Assembly: GCA_009746045.1 (NCBI GenBank)
Contig: RPFO01000154.1
Span: 8,394,693 to 8,458,692, forward strand
Origin: Mesostigma viride
Lineage: Eukaryota; Streptophyta; Mesostigmatophyceae; Mesostigmatales; Mesostigmataceae
Direction: 5' to 3'
Length of the DNA stretch: 64,000 bases
The position numbers and the translations under genes were made by a program. Within the stretch, counting starts at the first letter, position 1; each line of letters starts with the position of its first letter. Below the pieces are notes generated by a model that worked only from the letters and a program-made list of their open reading frames with translations, was not told where the DNA came from and searched no databases. Below, one piece after another: positions 56,048 through 64,000 of the stretch.

Positions 56048-56320
56048 ATGGGCGTACTTGCGTTCTTTTTCAACTGGCCGTCCAAAACGAGTCTTGTCCT
56101 AGCGCTCCTAGGAACTCTTGCCCTCGTGGCCGCGTACGTGAGCGCGAAAGTCCTTGAGAAAAACCAAGGCTCGGAAGCGGCCGCTACCCGAAAGCGTAAG
56201 AACGCGATACGCGCACTCGTGGGCTCGGTCATCGCGATCTTCGTGATTGGGTGGGCGTATAGGTTCCAGCGGTTGCGCGACGGGCTAGATGCGTACGCTA
56301 AGTCCGTCCAACCACAATAG
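56048..56320 (+). CDS. Small two-span membrane protein
   Basis: 90 residues from ATG 56048. Spans at residues 15-33 (SLVLALLGTLALVAAYVSA) and 55-70 (LVGSVIAIFVIGWAY), joined by a basic loop (ATRKRKN). TATATGAC upstream. No family recognised. Confidence 0.6.
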   Translation: MGVLAFFFNWPSKTSLVLALLGTLALVAAYVSAKVLEKNQGSEAAATRKRKNAIRALVGSVIAIFVIGWAYRFQRLRDGLDAYAKSVQPQ

Positions 56321-56368
56321 ACCCTCTACCCGTGCACAAACACGCGGAGATACCGAGTACGTACCCCA

Positions 56369-57208
56369 TTACCTCTTCGCCGGCCTCGAAAGCTCGGCCA
56401 GACTCACGGGCCGTGCGGGCTTGATCGGCCGACCGCGATGGTCGACCGTCTCGTCAAGCATAAACGGATCCCGGGGCAAATCCCCGAATCCGGGGCGCGG
56501 CTGGCGCGCGAACGAATCAGCGATCGTACGGTTGAGTTTCAATTCTTCTTTTTTCAATTCGACCCTGCGGAGGTAGCCCTCCGGATCGTCTCGAAACAGT
56601 TTGGCTTCCTTTTGCAAAACCTCTTCCTGCTTCCGTTTGCGCGCCACCGTCGCTTTCGCCCGCTTCTCCTCCAGCGCTTTCTCCCTCGCCGCCTCCTCTT
56701 CCGGCGTCACCCTCGGCCGTCTTTGCAAAGGAATAGGCACGCGACCCGACGTGTCGGGACCGGGTGTCGCGTTCGAAAGGGCCATTGACCTGTCCGATTC
56801 GTTTTTACGTCTCTTCTGTGTCCGCTCCCGGTTCTTGCGCTCTTGTTCGGCCGCCACCGGATCGTAGCCCTCTTCGGCTTCCGGTTCGGCATACGGGTCA
56901 AACGGCAACACGCGTCTGGCCTGGGTCTCGAGCCGTCTCCTCTCCCCCAAATCGACCGGCCCACTCCTATCTCCAGGGACAAGGTCTGCGAAGAGAGGAG
57001 TGTCGACCGGAATCGCGGACGGGATGCCGTAATCATCGTAGTAGGTAGGATTTTCCTCCGACGACGCCACGTTGTTCGGCTGTCTCGCCCGATGTCTTTT
57101 TGCACTTTTACTCTTCGCCGCGTGATTCTTATGGAAACGACAATACGTCCGTTCCGCCCACAGTCTGCAAGGCTTCCGCTTCTTAGTCACACCCTTGCAC
57201 CTGTGCAT
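56369..57208 (-). CDS. Cys/His-motif protein (DUF5763-like), family member 1
   Basis: 279 residues from ATG 57208. The N-terminus MHRCKGVTKKRKPCRLWAER then TYCRFHKNH gives the C-x(n)-T-x-x-x-C...C-x2-H pattern shared with the proteins at 58547, 59430 and 60725, each followed by a basic run (KSAKRHRARQ). I relate it to the DUF5763-type short Cys/His motif by memory. The rest is charged, low complexity and helical (EEEAAREKALEEKRAKATV). Probably binds zinc or nucleic acid; function unknown. Confidence 0.6.
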   Translation of the reverse strand: MHRCKGVTKKRKPCRLWAERTYCRFHKNHAAKSKSAKRHRARQPNNVASSEENPTYYDDYGIPSAIPVDTPLFADLVPGDRSGPVDLGERRRLETQARRVLPFDPYAEPEAEEGYDPVAAEQERKNRERTQKRRKNESDRSMALSNATPGPDTSGRVPIPLQRRPRVTPEEEAAREKALEEKRAKATVARKRKQEEVLQKEAKLFRDDPEGYLRRVELKKEELKLNRTIADSFARQPRPGFGDLPRDPFMLDETVDHRGRPIKPARPVSLAELSRPAKR

Positions 57209-57258
57209 CGTCCTTACTTACACGTACGAAAATCGTTTATTATATCATCATATCATTC

Positions 57259-57606
57259 ATGTTCTGGACACGCGGACAGACCTATCTTTTTCGCGCCCTA
57301 GTCGCCAACGTGGTCGTGGCGAGCGCCCTAACACTCGTTTTCCGCTTCGCAAACTACAAACAAAACTCGCTATGGATGTCGGTCGACGACATGGCCGTAC
57401 GAATCCGAGAGGAACAAAAGGACTCCACTGGCCCGCTGGCCGCGCAAAAACAGATCGAGGAACAGATCCAGGCATGGAAGAACCGCAAGATGGCGATCGC
57501 CACCTTCGTCTACGGCTCCTGGGCCTTCGCGGCCCTGCTCACCTCCGCCCTCCTGTTCTGGCTATTGCGACCCATGCAGGCATCAGAGGCGCGGCGTATG
57601 TCATGA
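57259..57606 (+). CDS. Two-span membrane protein
   Basis: 115 residues from ATG 57259. Spans near residues 9-29 (YLFRALVANVVVASALTLVF) and 84-104 (YGSWAFAALLTSALLFWLL), with a coiled, soluble loop between. Divergent from the 57208 gene; its stop overlaps the end of the next minus-strand gene by 6 nt. Confidence 0.6.
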   Translation: MFWTRGQTYLFRALVANVVVASALTLVFRFANYKQNSLWMSVDDMAVRIREEQKDSTGPLAAQKQIEEQIQAWKNRKMAIATFVYGSWAFAALLTSALLFWLLRPMQASEARRMS

Positions 57607-58422
57607 CAACGCCGCTTCCACGTCATCGTCTTTCCGCAAGAGCCCGATCTTCTCCCACCTCGACGAACTCAGCATGTAACGGATGTAGTCGTCCGACGCC
57701 TCCCCCATCTGCGTGGAGGTGGGCGCGTTCTCGGCCCTAGGCCGCTTGCGGAACGCCGTAGGATTCGGGGGCGCCACGGGCAGCATAGGGATCAGCGGCG
57801 GGTGGTTGTCGATCACCGAACGGTACCCCTGGTTCCTCTCCAGCATCTCGATGCGTCTCTCGAGGCTGACCGTGTACGTCCGCAGGATCTTCAGCTCCTT
57901 CTCGAGATCGCGGTTTTTCGCCGCCTGGTCCCTTCTCTTCGCGTTGGCCGTCATCTGGGACAACTGGCGCGCTTGGTACACGTCCGCGTACAGGGGCGCC
58001 CTCAGACACCCCAGCGGGTGCTTGTCGCACCGGTCCGTCCCCTCCAACGGACTGCACGTTCCGAACGGGTCGTACTGCGCGCCGTCCTTGAGGATACGCA
58101 GGCCGACGCGGCCCACCCACGCGCCGGACATCCGCACCACCTCGGCGCGAACGATTGCGTCCTCCTTCTCTACCATCCCCGCGGCCCGGTGCCTACCGCA
58201 GTGCAGACGATTCGAATCGTCGCCGGCCGGACCGTACCGCGCGACACATACGCAGTTCGGCGACGCGCACCGGCGCGAAAACCGCACGCCGATCGACGCG
58301 AAAGCAGCCATGTCCTGCGGATGCACCTCCGTGTAGCACCCGACGATGCGTGACGCCGATTCGATCGGCGGGGCCGCCGTTTCCACCGTCGACACGTTTG
58401 GAACGACCGTCGATTCGCTCAT
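57601..58422 (-). CDS. Cys-rich protein with coiled coil, function unknown
   Basis: 273 residues from ATG 58422 (MSESTVVPNVSTVETAAPP). Residues 40-90 are Cys/His-rich (RRCASPNCVCVARYG ... LHCGRHRAAG), then a second Cys region (GTCSPLEGTDRCDKHPLGC) with C-D-K-H, recalling the C-x2-H ends in the neighbouring family. A coiled coil follows (KNRDLEKELKILRTYTVSLE). Likely zinc binding. Function unknown. Confidence 0.6.
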   Translation of the reverse strand: MSESTVVPNVSTVETAAPPIESASRIVGCYTEVHPQDMAAFASIGVRFSRRCASPNCVCVARYGPAGDDSNRLHCGRHRAAGMVEKEDAIVRAEVVRMSGAWVGRVGLRILKDGAQYDPFGTCSPLEGTDRCDKHPLGCLRAPLYADVYQARQLSQMTANAKRRDQAAKNRDLEKELKILRTYTVSLERRIEMLERNQGYRSVIDNHPPLIPMLPVAPPNPTAFRKRPRAENAPTSTQMGEASDDYIRYMLSSSRWEKIGLLRKDDDVEAALS

Positions 58423-58546
58423 GGTTAGCAACGATACGATGCGAGAGATTCCTTGAGAGATTCCTTGATTGCACGAACGAGAGCAAGATGGAAACCCGAA
58501 GCGGTGGTCCGAGTTTATATCCTTGCACGCGGAGGTACGGCACTAC

Positions 58547-59356
58547 TCACTTGCGCCGGGCGCCACCCCGGCGCGTCGACTTCTTGGCACGTGGTTTGTG
58601 CGCCAAACGCTGCGGACGGCGTTCGGATTCGCCGTCCATTCTTTCCCGCCGTTGCCGGCGCATTTCGTCTTGTTTTTTCACGTGCTCGTAATCGACCTTC
58701 GCCCGTTCCAAGCGTTCCTCTCTTGGCATGCTCGACTTTGCGCGATCGCGCTCAAGCGCGCGTCTTGTTATGTCGATTCTGTCCCAGACGGCATCGCCAA
58801 TGCCGTTCCCTGATAAATACCATGGGCGGGACGATAATCGCATACCTGCTATAACTGCGTCTTTCCACGCTTCCACTTGCCGTTTTTCCCTTTCTGGCGC
58901 ATCGTCATAGAATTTGTTAATGTTACCAACCCTCGCATCATACATGGCATCGGCGGCAGCCCGGCTAGTTTCGGTATCTACCAGGCGCATCCTTTTCAAG
59001 TCTTCCACAGGTAGATATTTCATTACATTTCGTTTGTCGTCAGCCGACAGACGGCTCCAATCGACGTCGCTCTTTGGAGCAGGAGGAGGTGTCGTAGACG
59101 CGATCGAATCCGTAGCCTGTGCCACTGGCGTGACCTTCTCCAATGGCTTTTGGAACCACGGGTCTTGAGATGGTGCCGGCGGGGGGGCTCCCTCGGCGAT
59201 CGGATCCAGCGTAACCTTGCCGCCTCGCGCGGTATGTTTTGCCCCCTGTCTGTGACGTCTCTGCCGGGCCGCGTGCGTCCCGCACGTCTTGCACCCGCTC
59301 CGGGCCAGGTGCTTGCACCGTGTGCCTCTCGCCGTCGTTCGCGTGCACGTACCCAT
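58547..59356 (-). CDS. Cys/His-motif plus F-box-like protein, family member 2
   Basis: 269 residues from ATG 59356 (MGTCTRTTARGTRCKHLARS). The N-terminal motif C...T...G..C...C..C..H is followed by basic RQRRHRQGAKH. Residues about 110-150 (WSRLSADDKRNVMKYLPVED then LKRMRLVDTETSRAA) look like an F-box, the Skp1-binding module of ubiquitin ligases. The C-terminus is very basic (KKSTRRGGARRK). It could redirect host ubiquitination, with the basic ends giving nucleic-acid or substrate contact. Motif-level call. Confidence 0.55.
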   Translation of the reverse strand: MGTCTRTTARGTRCKHLARSGCKTCGTHAARQRRHRQGAKHTARGGKVTLDPIAEGAPPPAPSQDPWFQKPLEKVTPVAQATDSIASTTPPPAPKSDVDWSRLSADDKRNVMKYLPVEDLKRMRLVDTETSRAAADAMYDARVGNINKFYDDAPEREKRQVEAWKDAVIAGMRLSSRPWYLSGNGIGDAVWDRIDITRRALERDRAKSSMPREERLERAKVDYEHVKKQDEMRRQRRERMDGESERRPQRLAHKPRAKKSTRRGGARRK

Positions 59357-59429
59357 AGGGGTATACCATACACCGCGACTTTTAGTGGAACGCAATCGAT
59401 AAAATCGCGGGATATACAAAGGACGTATC

Positions 59430-60440
59430 ATGCCCGCCTGCTGCCGAAAGACACGCCAGGGCCGACCTTGTCGCCACCAGGCCGCAAGAGGGAAGAAGAC
59501 CTGCGCGATTCACCTAGCGGCCCAGAAACGCGCGCGCAGAAGACACAGGGCGCGGGACGAGCAGACGACTCGCGACCCTCCACGCCCCCCCGCCCGCCTC
59601 CCGGCTCTCCCGGACGCACCCGCTCCGGGAGCCCCATTACGCGGCAATTTCACAGACGCGGCTCTGACGAAGCAGGTCCCTGCGCCTTCGCCTGCTACCA
59701 CGACGCAGGAGGTACCATCGAAAGGGCTCGATGACATGCCTCCTGAGATCAAACAATTGATATTGGGTGACAAAACGTTAAGCCCAAAGGACATCGCGAA
59801 CGCCCGGTTGTTGAACCGAGAGTTTGCAGAGATAGCTCTGGAACCGCTGCGAGACCGTCTCTTAAGCAAAAGAGCGGCTCTCGAGGCCATGCGCAAAAAG
59901 GACATCCCTTCCGAGCAGTGGAAGCTACGACAACAGATAGCAGACTGGAACGAGCGCTTCCTAAACCAAGATTACGAAGGCCCTTTCCCGTTTACAAAAT
60001 ATGACAATCTCAACGATCGCGTGAAGGACTTAGAGCGCGCGGATGGTCTCTTAAAACGCCAAGGACGTTTACTTAACAATCAGGCGGGGCGTGTGGACAA
60101 AATGATCCCCAAGTGGCGAATGCCCACCGAGCAACGAATCGCTGATATCAAAGAGCGTGGTAGAGAACGTGAGCGGTTGAACTACCAGGACGTATTGGAA
60201 GCCAATAAACGCAAGATAGACCGCCTCATTCCCGAGAAACTTCGCGAAACGCGCAAAGAGGTGGCGGCATTGCGCAAACAGTGGGCGCGAACAGAAACCG
60301 ATGACGCCAGCCGCAAACTATTGCACCAAATGGCAAACCTCAAAGATCGTGCGAGGGATTACAAGCGTGCGCAGGCCATTCTGGGTAAGCAAAACGAGGG
60401 TTTACAAAACAAGATTTGGAACTTGCGGCCCAAACGTTGA
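59430..60440 (+). CDS. Cys/His-motif plus F-box-like protein, family member 3
   Basis: 336 residues from ATG 59430 (MPACCRKTRQGRPCRHQAAR then GKKTCAIHLA). Basic run RRRHRARDEQ, Pro-rich linker, then residues about 105-150 (LDDMPPEIKQLILGDKTLSP then KDIANARLLNREFAEIA), an F-box-like segment. The rest is helical, Arg/Lys/Leu-rich coiled coil. Divergent from member 2, suggesting duplication and inversion. Function inferred only. Confidence 0.55.
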   Translation: MPACCRKTRQGRPCRHQAARGKKTCAIHLAAQKRARRRHRARDEQTTRDPPRPPARLPALPDAPAPGAPLRGNFTDAALTKQVPAPSPATTTQEVPSKGLDDMPPEIKQLILGDKTLSPKDIANARLLNREFAEIALEPLRDRLLSKRAALEAMRKKDIPSEQWKLRQQIADWNERFLNQDYEGPFPFTKYDNLNDRVKDLERADGLLKRQGRLLNNQAGRVDKMIPKWRMPTEQRIADIKERGRERERLNYQDVLEANKRKIDRLIPEKLRETRKEVAALRKQWARTETDDASRKLLHQMANLKDRARDYKRAQAILGKQNEGLQNKIWNLRPKR

Positions 60441-60445
60441 GGATA

Positions 60446-60683
60446 AACTACCAGCCCGTCGGAAATGCACTCGGATGTGTGTACGGGGTCGCCGCTGCGA
60501 TGGACGGGTATACGGCCGTCGTACACGCCAATGACGTGCCGTACGCGATACATGCCAATCGGATTAGTTCCATCGCGTACGGGTGGGGGTGCCTAAAAAG
60601 GGTCCGGGTCTCGGACCCGGCATACCCTCGCCGACCAAATACTCGCGGAAATTCCGGTACAGAGCCAACAACTATAAACTTAG
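60446..60683 (+). repeat. ~200-bp repeat, copy A
   Basis: Contains a GTACGCGAT/ATCGCGTACGG motif series, then GTGCCTAAAAAGGGTC..GGGTC..GGACCCGGCATAC and a GGAATTTCC-like end. Similar to copies at 62147 (same strand), 62641 and 63447 (opposite strand). This copy lies directly upstream of the gene at 60725, so its end (ACTATAAACTTAGGTTTATAG) may act as a promoter. Confidence 0.75.
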
Positions 60684-60724
60684 GTTTATAGAGACGTGCA
60701 AAATAAACGCATTCTCTATATATA

Positions 60725-61474
60725 ATGGCGAAAACCTGTGGACGTACCACAGCCACGGGGGGGAAATGCAAAGTGCACCTTGCGAGAGGGAAGCAATGTC
60801 GTTTTCATCCGGTTCGCCAATCCAAGCGAAGGCATCGACCTCGACAGCCGGAGGCACCGGATCGACAAGAAGGACAAGGGGACATGGATGCACTCGTTCG
60901 ATGGAGATTTCGGGAAGATCCGACAAGGGATTTCACTAAGACGGGCGATCATGCCAGGAGGAGCCTCGCATTGGCCGACCGACATGAAGAAATACGACGC
61001 GTGACAAGCCCGGATGAGAAAAGCACTGCGAACTCCGGAGTGGAAGACGATTTGCGGGGACTTGCTAGCGCCGTAGGGGAGTTGCAATATTATTTTCACG
61101 ACCCGTTCCTGTCCTTATTAAAGAGAGGCAGCAGAGAACGTGAGAATGCTCCCCTTAACCAGCCTCGGCAGAGAACAAGTGATTACGTGACGGCAGGGTC
61201 CAGTTTGTCCAAACCCGGAAGTTTCGTCACTGCGCAACAATCCATCGATACGGGGGACGAGGCGCAATCCGGCTTGTACTGGGACACGCCATGGAATAAC
61301 CACGAATACAGAGAGTATGTCCCAGGACGTATTGATCGCACCTTCAAAGACTTGGACGATTTCAAGCTGAAAAGGCGGCCCTATCCAGCGCCGAAAGCCC
61401 AAAAGAGGTACAAATTGGATCCACTGACCCTAGATACGGTTTTCACGGGACCCCAGTATGGACGGAAAAGATGA
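60725..61474 (+). CDS. Cys/His-motif protein, family member 4
   Basis: 249 residues from ATG 60725 (MAKTCGRTTATGGKCKVHLA then GKQCRFHPVR). The same N-terminal motif and basic run (KRRHRPRQ) as members 1-3, but the body differs (no F-box seen): charged, with YYFHDPFLSLLKRGSRE and a Tyr/Pro-rich end. Preceded by CTCTATATATA. It overlaps the next open frame. Function unknown. Confidence 0.6.
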   Translation: MAKTCGRTTATGGKCKVHLARGKQCRFHPVRQSKRRHRPRQPEAPDRQEGQGDMDALVRWRFREDPTRDFTKTGDHARRSLALADRHEEIRRVTSPDEKSTANSGVEDDLRGLASAVGELQYYFHDPFLSLLKRGSRERENAPLNQPRQRTSDYVTAGSSLSKPGSFVTAQQSIDTGDEAQSGLYWDTPWNNHEYREYVPGRIDRTFKDLDDFKLKRRPYPAPKAQKRYKLDPLTLDTVFTGPQYGRKR

Positions 61475-61580
61475 CATCGTTTTTATCCCTATACCTGTTA
61501 TTATGACCCCACCTCCCGGTGCGTCCGGAGCGTCCTTTTTTATTTATCTACTTTCCACCAGAGAAGAACTCGACGACGAC

Positions 61581-62108
61581 ATGGCGGACGACTGGGACAA
61601 GATGGACATCGACCTCCTGCTCAAGGACCTGCCCACCTACGACTGCGGGCAGCTGGACACGCCCATGCAGGCCATGCGCGTGCTCGTCGAGCCGCCCCGT
61701 CCCGCCGCCGTCGCCTACGAAATCCACCACCCCGTCGTACTCGAAGACCTATCTTCTCTCTCTTACGACTCTGCATTGAACAAGGTGGTGTACAAAATTG
61801 ACAAGCTGCCCCTGTGCGACATCATCAGCGAAATCCATTGCGACAAGGAGTGCAAGGTCCTGCTGGGCGACGAACTCTGCGACCCCCAGGGCCTGGTCGT
61901 CGTCAACTGCCTCGGAGTGGACTCCCCCAAAGGGGTGCACGTGTACCTCGACCCTGTGAAGAACGTCCCGGCGGTCTTCGTCGTCACGTTCCGGTGTTAC
62001 CTCCTGTGCGACGACCTGCGCAACCGCATCCTCGACACCAACCAGGTCTACACCAAGACGCACGTCTACCACGACATGCTCATCGACCCCGTGAACAAGG
62101 CCGAGTAG
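61581..62108 (+). CDS. Acidic soluble protein, function unknown
   Basis: 175 residues from ATG 61581 (MADDWDKMDIDLLLKDLPTY), chosen because TTTTTTATTTATCTAC (about 61537-61552) precedes it; the frame is open from ATG 61458, overlapping the previous gene by 17 nt, so a longer form of 216 residues is possible. Beta-rich with conserved-looking segments (VVVNCLGVDSPKGVHVYLD). No recognised motif. Confidence 0.6.
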   Translation: MADDWDKMDIDLLLKDLPTYDCGQLDTPMQAMRVLVEPPRPAAVAYEIHHPVVLEDLSSLSYDSALNKVVYKIDKLPLCDIISEIHCDKECKVLLGDELCDPQGLVVVNCLGVDSPKGVHVYLDPVKNVPAVFVVTFRCYLLCDDLRNRILDTNQVYTKTHVYHDMLIDPVNKAE

Positions 62109-62146
62109 ACGACGTTACTGAACGTACATGCCTAGTGAGGTGTGTA

Positions 62147-62345
62147 CGGTTTTAGCCGCCGAGATGGACGGCCGGACGGACGTCGTACGCACTGAAGACG
62201 TTCCGTACGCGATAGAAGCCAATCAGAATACTTCCATCGCGTACGGATTGGGGTGCCTAAAAAGGGTCGGGGTCTTGGACCCGGCATACTCTTTCCGACC
62301 AAATATGCAAGGAAATTCCGGTACAGAGCCGGCAACTATAAACCT
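62147..62345 (+). repeat. ~200-bp repeat, copy B
   Basis: Same orientation as copy A: GATGGACGG..GACGTCGTACGC, ATCGCGTACGG, GTGCCTAAAAAGGGTCGGGG, GGACCCGGCATAC. With copy C it forms an inverted pair around an AT-rich core. Confidence 0.75.
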
Positions 62346-62640
62346 AGGTTTCCCGTGGGTATTTGTATTTATTATTTATAATCATCATAAATTAATAATA
62401 TATACACCCGTGTCCAGGTCATGGGTTCTCTTATTGAAATTTTATGACCATAAAATTGGATCATTATAAAGAACCAATAAGAACATTGGTTTTCTTATTT
62501 AAATTTTATGATCATAAAATTGTATAATTAGAGATAGGAAATACACCGCCTACCCATGCAACCACCACACCCTCTGTACATGGATGTGTAGGTGGAATAT
62601 TGAGTATTTATAATAATCCTAATGTTGTAATTACAATACA
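62346..62640. other. AT-rich noncoding core between inverted repeats
   Basis: 295 bp with base composition quite unlike the surroundings. Two near-identical segments (62425-62459 and 62491-62521) share TTCTTATT, AAATTTTATGA and CATAAAATTG, 66 bp apart. No gene. It could be a replication origin, a matrix-like region or the interior of a mobile element. Confidence 0.6.
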
Positions 62641-62827
62641 GAGGCCTGGAATTGCCGTGAGTATTTAGTCGGCAAGGGTATGCCGGGTCCAAGACCCCGA
62701 CCCTTTTTAGGCACCCCAAACCGTACGCGATGGAACTAATCCCATTGGCTCCTATCGCGTACGGAACGTCTTTATCGCGTACGACGTCCGTACACCCGTC
62801 CATGTCGGCGGCTAAATCCGTACGCGA
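62641..62827 (-). repeat. ~200-bp repeat, copy C (inverted)
   Basis: Reverse complement of copies A/B with strong similarity; carries four or five CGTACGCGAT-type motifs. It ends at the 3' edge of the KilA-N gene. Confidence 0.75.
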
Positions 62828-62830
62828 TAG

Positions 62831-63328
62831 TTACGAGGCAGGTGGCGCGGCGTCCGAGAACCGGAGTTCGTCGATCATGCGGATGTCCCCGTTGATCAGG
62901 TGCAGAGGCCAGTCGTACAGGTGGACCAGAAGCCGCGGGTCGAGCCAGTGGCAGAAAGAGAGCAGAGCGCGAGGATGCAGCCAAGTCCCGCGCATCTCGC
63001 CCGCCGTGTTCACGCGCATCACGGTCACCACGTCCTTCCCCGCAGAAGGGATGACCCCGTAGCGGTAGTAGTCCCTTCGTATTTCGTCGAACACGCGGCA
63101 CGCGTCCGGCGTGCGGATCCAGTACTCCGGATCCGGGGCGTCGTGCGTGCCCGTCACCGCCTCGATCAGCGACTGCACGTGGACGAACCCCGTGAAGTTG
63201 CCGGACGATAAAACCTTGACGCATTTGTCGGCGCGGATCCAATCGTGTTCGCGCGTTTCGTTCACGCGGAGGTAGGCGATTCCGTCCTTCTCCTTATCGA
63301 ATCGGAGAATCGTATAGGCGCTCGACAT
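62831..63328 (-). CDS. KilA-N domain protein
   Basis: 165 residues from ATG 63328 (MSSAYTILRFDKEKDGIAYL). The KilA-N layout is present: a basic/aromatic N-terminal strand (IAYLRVNETREHDWIRADKC), a middle with VHVQSLIEAVTG, and the typical end MRGTWLHPRALLSFCHWLDP with LLVHLYDWPLHL. KilA-N is a DNA-binding module frequent in large DNA viruses; this one is a stand-alone domain without RING or other fusion. It lies between repeat copies C and D, whose CGTACG motifs could be its targets (speculation). Confidence 0.75.
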   Translation of the reverse strand: MSSAYTILRFDKEKDGIAYLRVNETREHDWIRADKCVKVLSSGNFTGFVHVQSLIEAVTGTHDAPDPEYWIRTPDACRVFDEIRRDYYRYGVIPSAGKDVVTVMRVNTAGEMRGTWLHPRALLSFCHWLDPRLLVHLYDWPLHLINGDIRMIDELRFSDAAPPAS

Positions 63329-63446
63329 GGTGCGTGTAGAGAAGCCAGGCTTTCCAAGTGAGAATGGGCTTTCGGAAGGAGCCGAGGCTCTTTATACCCT
63401 GGGTGATGTATTAGGAATTTCCATGTATTATTAATATTACGAATGT

Positions 63447-63655
63447 TGTAAGTTCATTACGGAGGCCTGGAATTTCCGTGCGTATTTGGTCGGAAAGGGT
63501 ATGTCGGGTCCGAGACCCCGACCCTTTTAAGGCACCCAAAACCGTACGCGATCTAACTACCGCGATTGGTTCCTAACGCCTACGGAACGTCGGTAGTGCG
63601 TACGACGTCCGTATACCCGTCCATCATGGCGCCTCGATCCGTACGCGATATTCCG
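63447..63655 (-). repeat. ~200-bp repeat, copy D (inverted)
   Basis: Same orientation as copy C: GGAATTTCCGTGCGTATTTGGTCGG, GGGTATGTCGGGTCCGAGACC, CCGTACGCGAT motifs. It lies upstream of the KilA-N gene with about 110 bp between. Confidence 0.75.
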
Positions 63656-63834
63656 TCAAGCGAGAGCGGCTACCGTCGTCGTCTCCCCCGCCTGGATGCG
63701 GTTGGCGGCGCGCCCCTCGGGGTCTCTCGCTGTCTGGCACCGGGGAATTTCCAGAGATAGCAGTTACGACTTCCTCATGGGTCGAACTGAGGCGCTTCCA
63801 ATAAGCGGGAGGGTTCACCATCCCAATCGCCGAC

Positions 63835-64000
63835 ATGCAATCGGCGACGCTCCCGTTGGGTTCGGGTGGGCAGACCGGAGAGAGTTTCGAGGCCCGAAGC
63901 GCGCGACGGAACGAGGAGGCCATGGAGGCCTCGGCGCGGGCGGCCCGGATGGCCCAGGAGATGGGCTTGCCGCCCCCGCCAGAGGCGGAGGACGCGTGGC
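63835..64000 (+). CDS. Partial gene at the right edge
   Basis: Open from ATG 63835 (MQSATLPLGSGGQTGESFEA) to the window end, 55 codons visible; Ala/Arg/Glu-rich helix then Pro-rich. The frame is also open and protein-like somewhat upstream (GGFTIPIAD). A minus-strand frame at 63624-63923 overlaps and is less convincing. Identity unknown. Confidence 0.4.
   Translation, partial: MQSATLPLGSGGQTGESFEARSARRNEEAMEASARAARMAQEMGLPPPPEAEDAW

Noticed and set aside
1-64000. CRISPR arrays
   Set aside because: No regularly spaced short repeats with unique spacers were seen; the CCAACACTGGG series is too short and lies in an LTR.
1-64000. Bacterial or phage origin
   Set aside because: Double-jelly-roll capsids with giant-virus motifs, PCNA, VLTF3 and LTR retrotransposons argue against it; no Shine-Dalgarno pattern or phage tail genes were found.

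Overview
This window looks like a piece of a large, GC-rich DNA virus genome of the Nucleocytoviricota (giant viruses). The evidence is two intact double-jelly-roll major capsid proteins plus two decayed ones, a PCNA sliding clamp, a VLTF3-type late transcription factor, a decayed A32-type packaging ATPase, a NifS-like cysteine desulfurase, a staphylococcal-nuclease fold protein, a LysM coiled-coil protein and a KilA-N protein. Genes are short, intron-free, tightly packed and on both strands, and many starts are preceded by a T-tract or TATA-like element. I cannot place the virus in a family. Two LTR retrotransposons, a foldback element with target duplications and many multiply frameshifted viral genes suggest an endogenised giant virus in a eukaryotic genome. 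A free virus carrying host transposons, combined with assembly indel errors, is the alternative.

Layout. 1-2643: gag-only LTR element on the minus strand, inserted in a viral gene (2644-3027). 3127-4126: two small viral genes. 4160-7808: a DDE (Tc1/mariner/IS630-type) transposase-like gene in three frames. 7848-9514: four small intact genes, one PIN/NYN-like. 9508-10886: a multiply frameshifted gene. 10868-11957: an acidic-protein gene split by a 548-bp foldback element. 12044-14801: tandem paralogues, the second broken. 14827-20606: a decay zone with remnants of membrane proteins, a conserved giant-virus protein, a JAB/MPN protease, the A32 ATPase and a capsid protein. 20668-23763: a capsid protein with LamG-like insertions, broken. 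23806-29524: the two intact capsid genes and the LysM protein.

29554-30209: two small genes. 30242-38336: a complete 8.1-kb Copia-like retrotransposon with identical 617-bp LTRs and an AAAAC target duplication, inserted 24 bp upstream of the native PCNA start. 38302-57606: a mostly intact viral block (PCNA, VLTF3, Rieske protein, J-domain-like protein, SNase, coiled-coil giant, NifS-like protein and small membrane proteins). 56369-61474 also holds a family of proteins with an N-terminal Cys/His motif, two of them with F-box-like segments. 60446-63660: four copies of a ~200-bp repeat in both orientations around the last genes, then KilA-N and a partial gene at the right edge.

The virion-assembly theme (capsids, ATPase, LysM) sits mainly in the left half, where decay is concentrated. 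Replication and transcription genes sit in the better-preserved right half. All domain calls are by eye from motifs; no database search was run.
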